In this document: one piece after another, positions 13,813 to 14,158 of the stretch | Position numbering within the stretch: the first letter of the stretch is position 1 | Layout of the letters: each line of letters begins with the position of its first letter | NCBI GenBank assembly: GCA_002338505.1 | Contig: DDIK01000039.1 | Coordinates: forward strand, 1-14,158 | Reading direction: 5' to 3' | Length of the DNA stretch: 14,158 nucleotides | From: Bacteriovorax sp. UBA1852 | GTDB lineage: Bacteria; Bdellovibrionota; Bacteriovoracia; Bacteriovoracales; Bacteriovoracaceae | The notes under the pieces: generated by a model | What the model was told of the DNA's origin: nothing | Seen by the model: only the letters and a program-made list of their open reading frames with translations | Databases searched by the model: none | Program-made: the position numbers and the translations under genes

Positions 13813-14158
13813 ATGAATGAATTAAAAGAAATTGCTGACATTGCGCAAAACTATGTAGGAATAACGATGTTTAAGATTGGTGCTACCAAGGTTACCTTGA
13901 TAGGCTTCACTGTTAGCATTATTTCTCTGGTTCTGATCTATATAGTCAGTAAGTGGCTACGTCACACACTATCGACAAAAATTCTTAATAGAACGAGACT
14001 TGATCTCGGGGCGAGAGAGTCAATTTCTACTGTCACTCAATATGCGGTCTTAGTTCTTGGTTTTATCATTGTCTTGCAGTCTCTCGGAATTGATCTCACA
14101 GCGCTAAATGTTTTAGCTGGTGCTCTTGGGGTTGGTATTGGTTTTGGTTTACAAAATA
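13813..14158 (+). CDS. MscS-family mechanosensitive channel, N-terminal part (runs off the window)
   Basis: The reading frame is open from the ATG at 13813 to the window end (115 codons); the C-terminal cytoplasmic domain lies outside. A first membrane helix covers about residues 27-45 (VTLIGFTVSIISLVLIYIV). A loop with arginines follows, then a second helix around 77-91, and then the pore-lining TM3 signature LNVLAGALGVGIGFGLQN at 98-115, which is diagnostic of MscS. Such channels open on membrane tension to release solutes after osmotic downshock. An in-frame stop at 13774 and no other start codon between fix the start; the ribosome binding site is weak. It is divergent from the glutaminase gene. 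With only two helices before TM3 it is of the small MscS type. Confidence 0.93.
   Translation, partial: MNELKEIADIAQNYVGITMFKIGATKVTLIGFTVSIISLVLIYIVSKWLRHTLSTKILNRTRLDLGARESISTVTQYAVLVLGFIIVLQSLGIDLTALNVLAGALGVGIGFGLQN

Noticed and set aside
1..14158. CRISPR arrays, tRNA or rRNA genes, insertion sequences, phage or toxin-antitoxin genes
   Set aside because: No regularly spaced repeats, cloverleaf-like sequences, transposase or integrase motifs or recognised toxin families were found by eye on either strand.

Overview
The window is AT-rich DNA from what looks like a Gram-negative bacterium. There are several signal peptides and lipoprotein-type leaders, a probable outer-membrane barrel, a haem-dependent periplasmic fatty acid isomerase, and proteins rich in K, N, I and S. 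Low GC, compact operons and many envelope proteins without recognisable families would fit a marine Bdellovibrionota (Halobacteriovorax/Bacteriovorax-like) genome. That placement is an inference from style, not from a marker gene. No rRNA, tRNA, CRISPR array, insertion sequence or phage gene is visible.

Left part (1-2182): a decayed gene for an exported protein (119-990) with three independent lesions, a leftward single-span membrane protein (1012-1476), and an orphan 81-residue protein with a strong ribosome binding site (1656-1901). A 281-base gap follows; it holds a short inverted repeat and a possible promoter.

Middle (2183-6062): a tightly packed rightward cluster of a probable lipoprotein, a beta-barrel-like outer-membrane protein, a second exported or membrane protein, and an EamA-type drug/metabolite transporter. 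The stop and start of the second and third genes overlap (ATGA), and the transporter starts one base after the third gene. Its 3' end overlaps a convergent LysR regulator (6055-6906). That regulator is divergent from an exported alpha/beta hydrolase (6999-7790).

Right part: cti, the cis/trans isomerase of membrane unsaturated fatty acids (7959-10274), meets a leftward four-gene operon (11792-10280) end to end. The operon encodes a small four-cysteine exported protein, an LTXXQ (Spy/CpxP-like) periplasmic protein, an ECF sigma factor and a one-span, cysteine-free anti-sigma candidate. A good match to an RpoE-type ECF promoter (TGAACCT, 16 bases, GTCTAA) lies just upstream of the first gene, so the operon is probably autoregulated. 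Further right, a glutaminase (12763-13677) and a second EamA transporter (11916-12749) form a leftward operon. A divergent MscS-type mechanosensitive channel (13813 onward) runs off the window.

The common theme is the cell envelope: lipid isomerisation, periplasmic protein stress, solute export, osmotic release and outer-membrane proteins. The best candidate for something little described is the sigma/anti-sigma/Spy-like/four-Cys operon. The unknown lipoprotein plus barrel cluster comes second.
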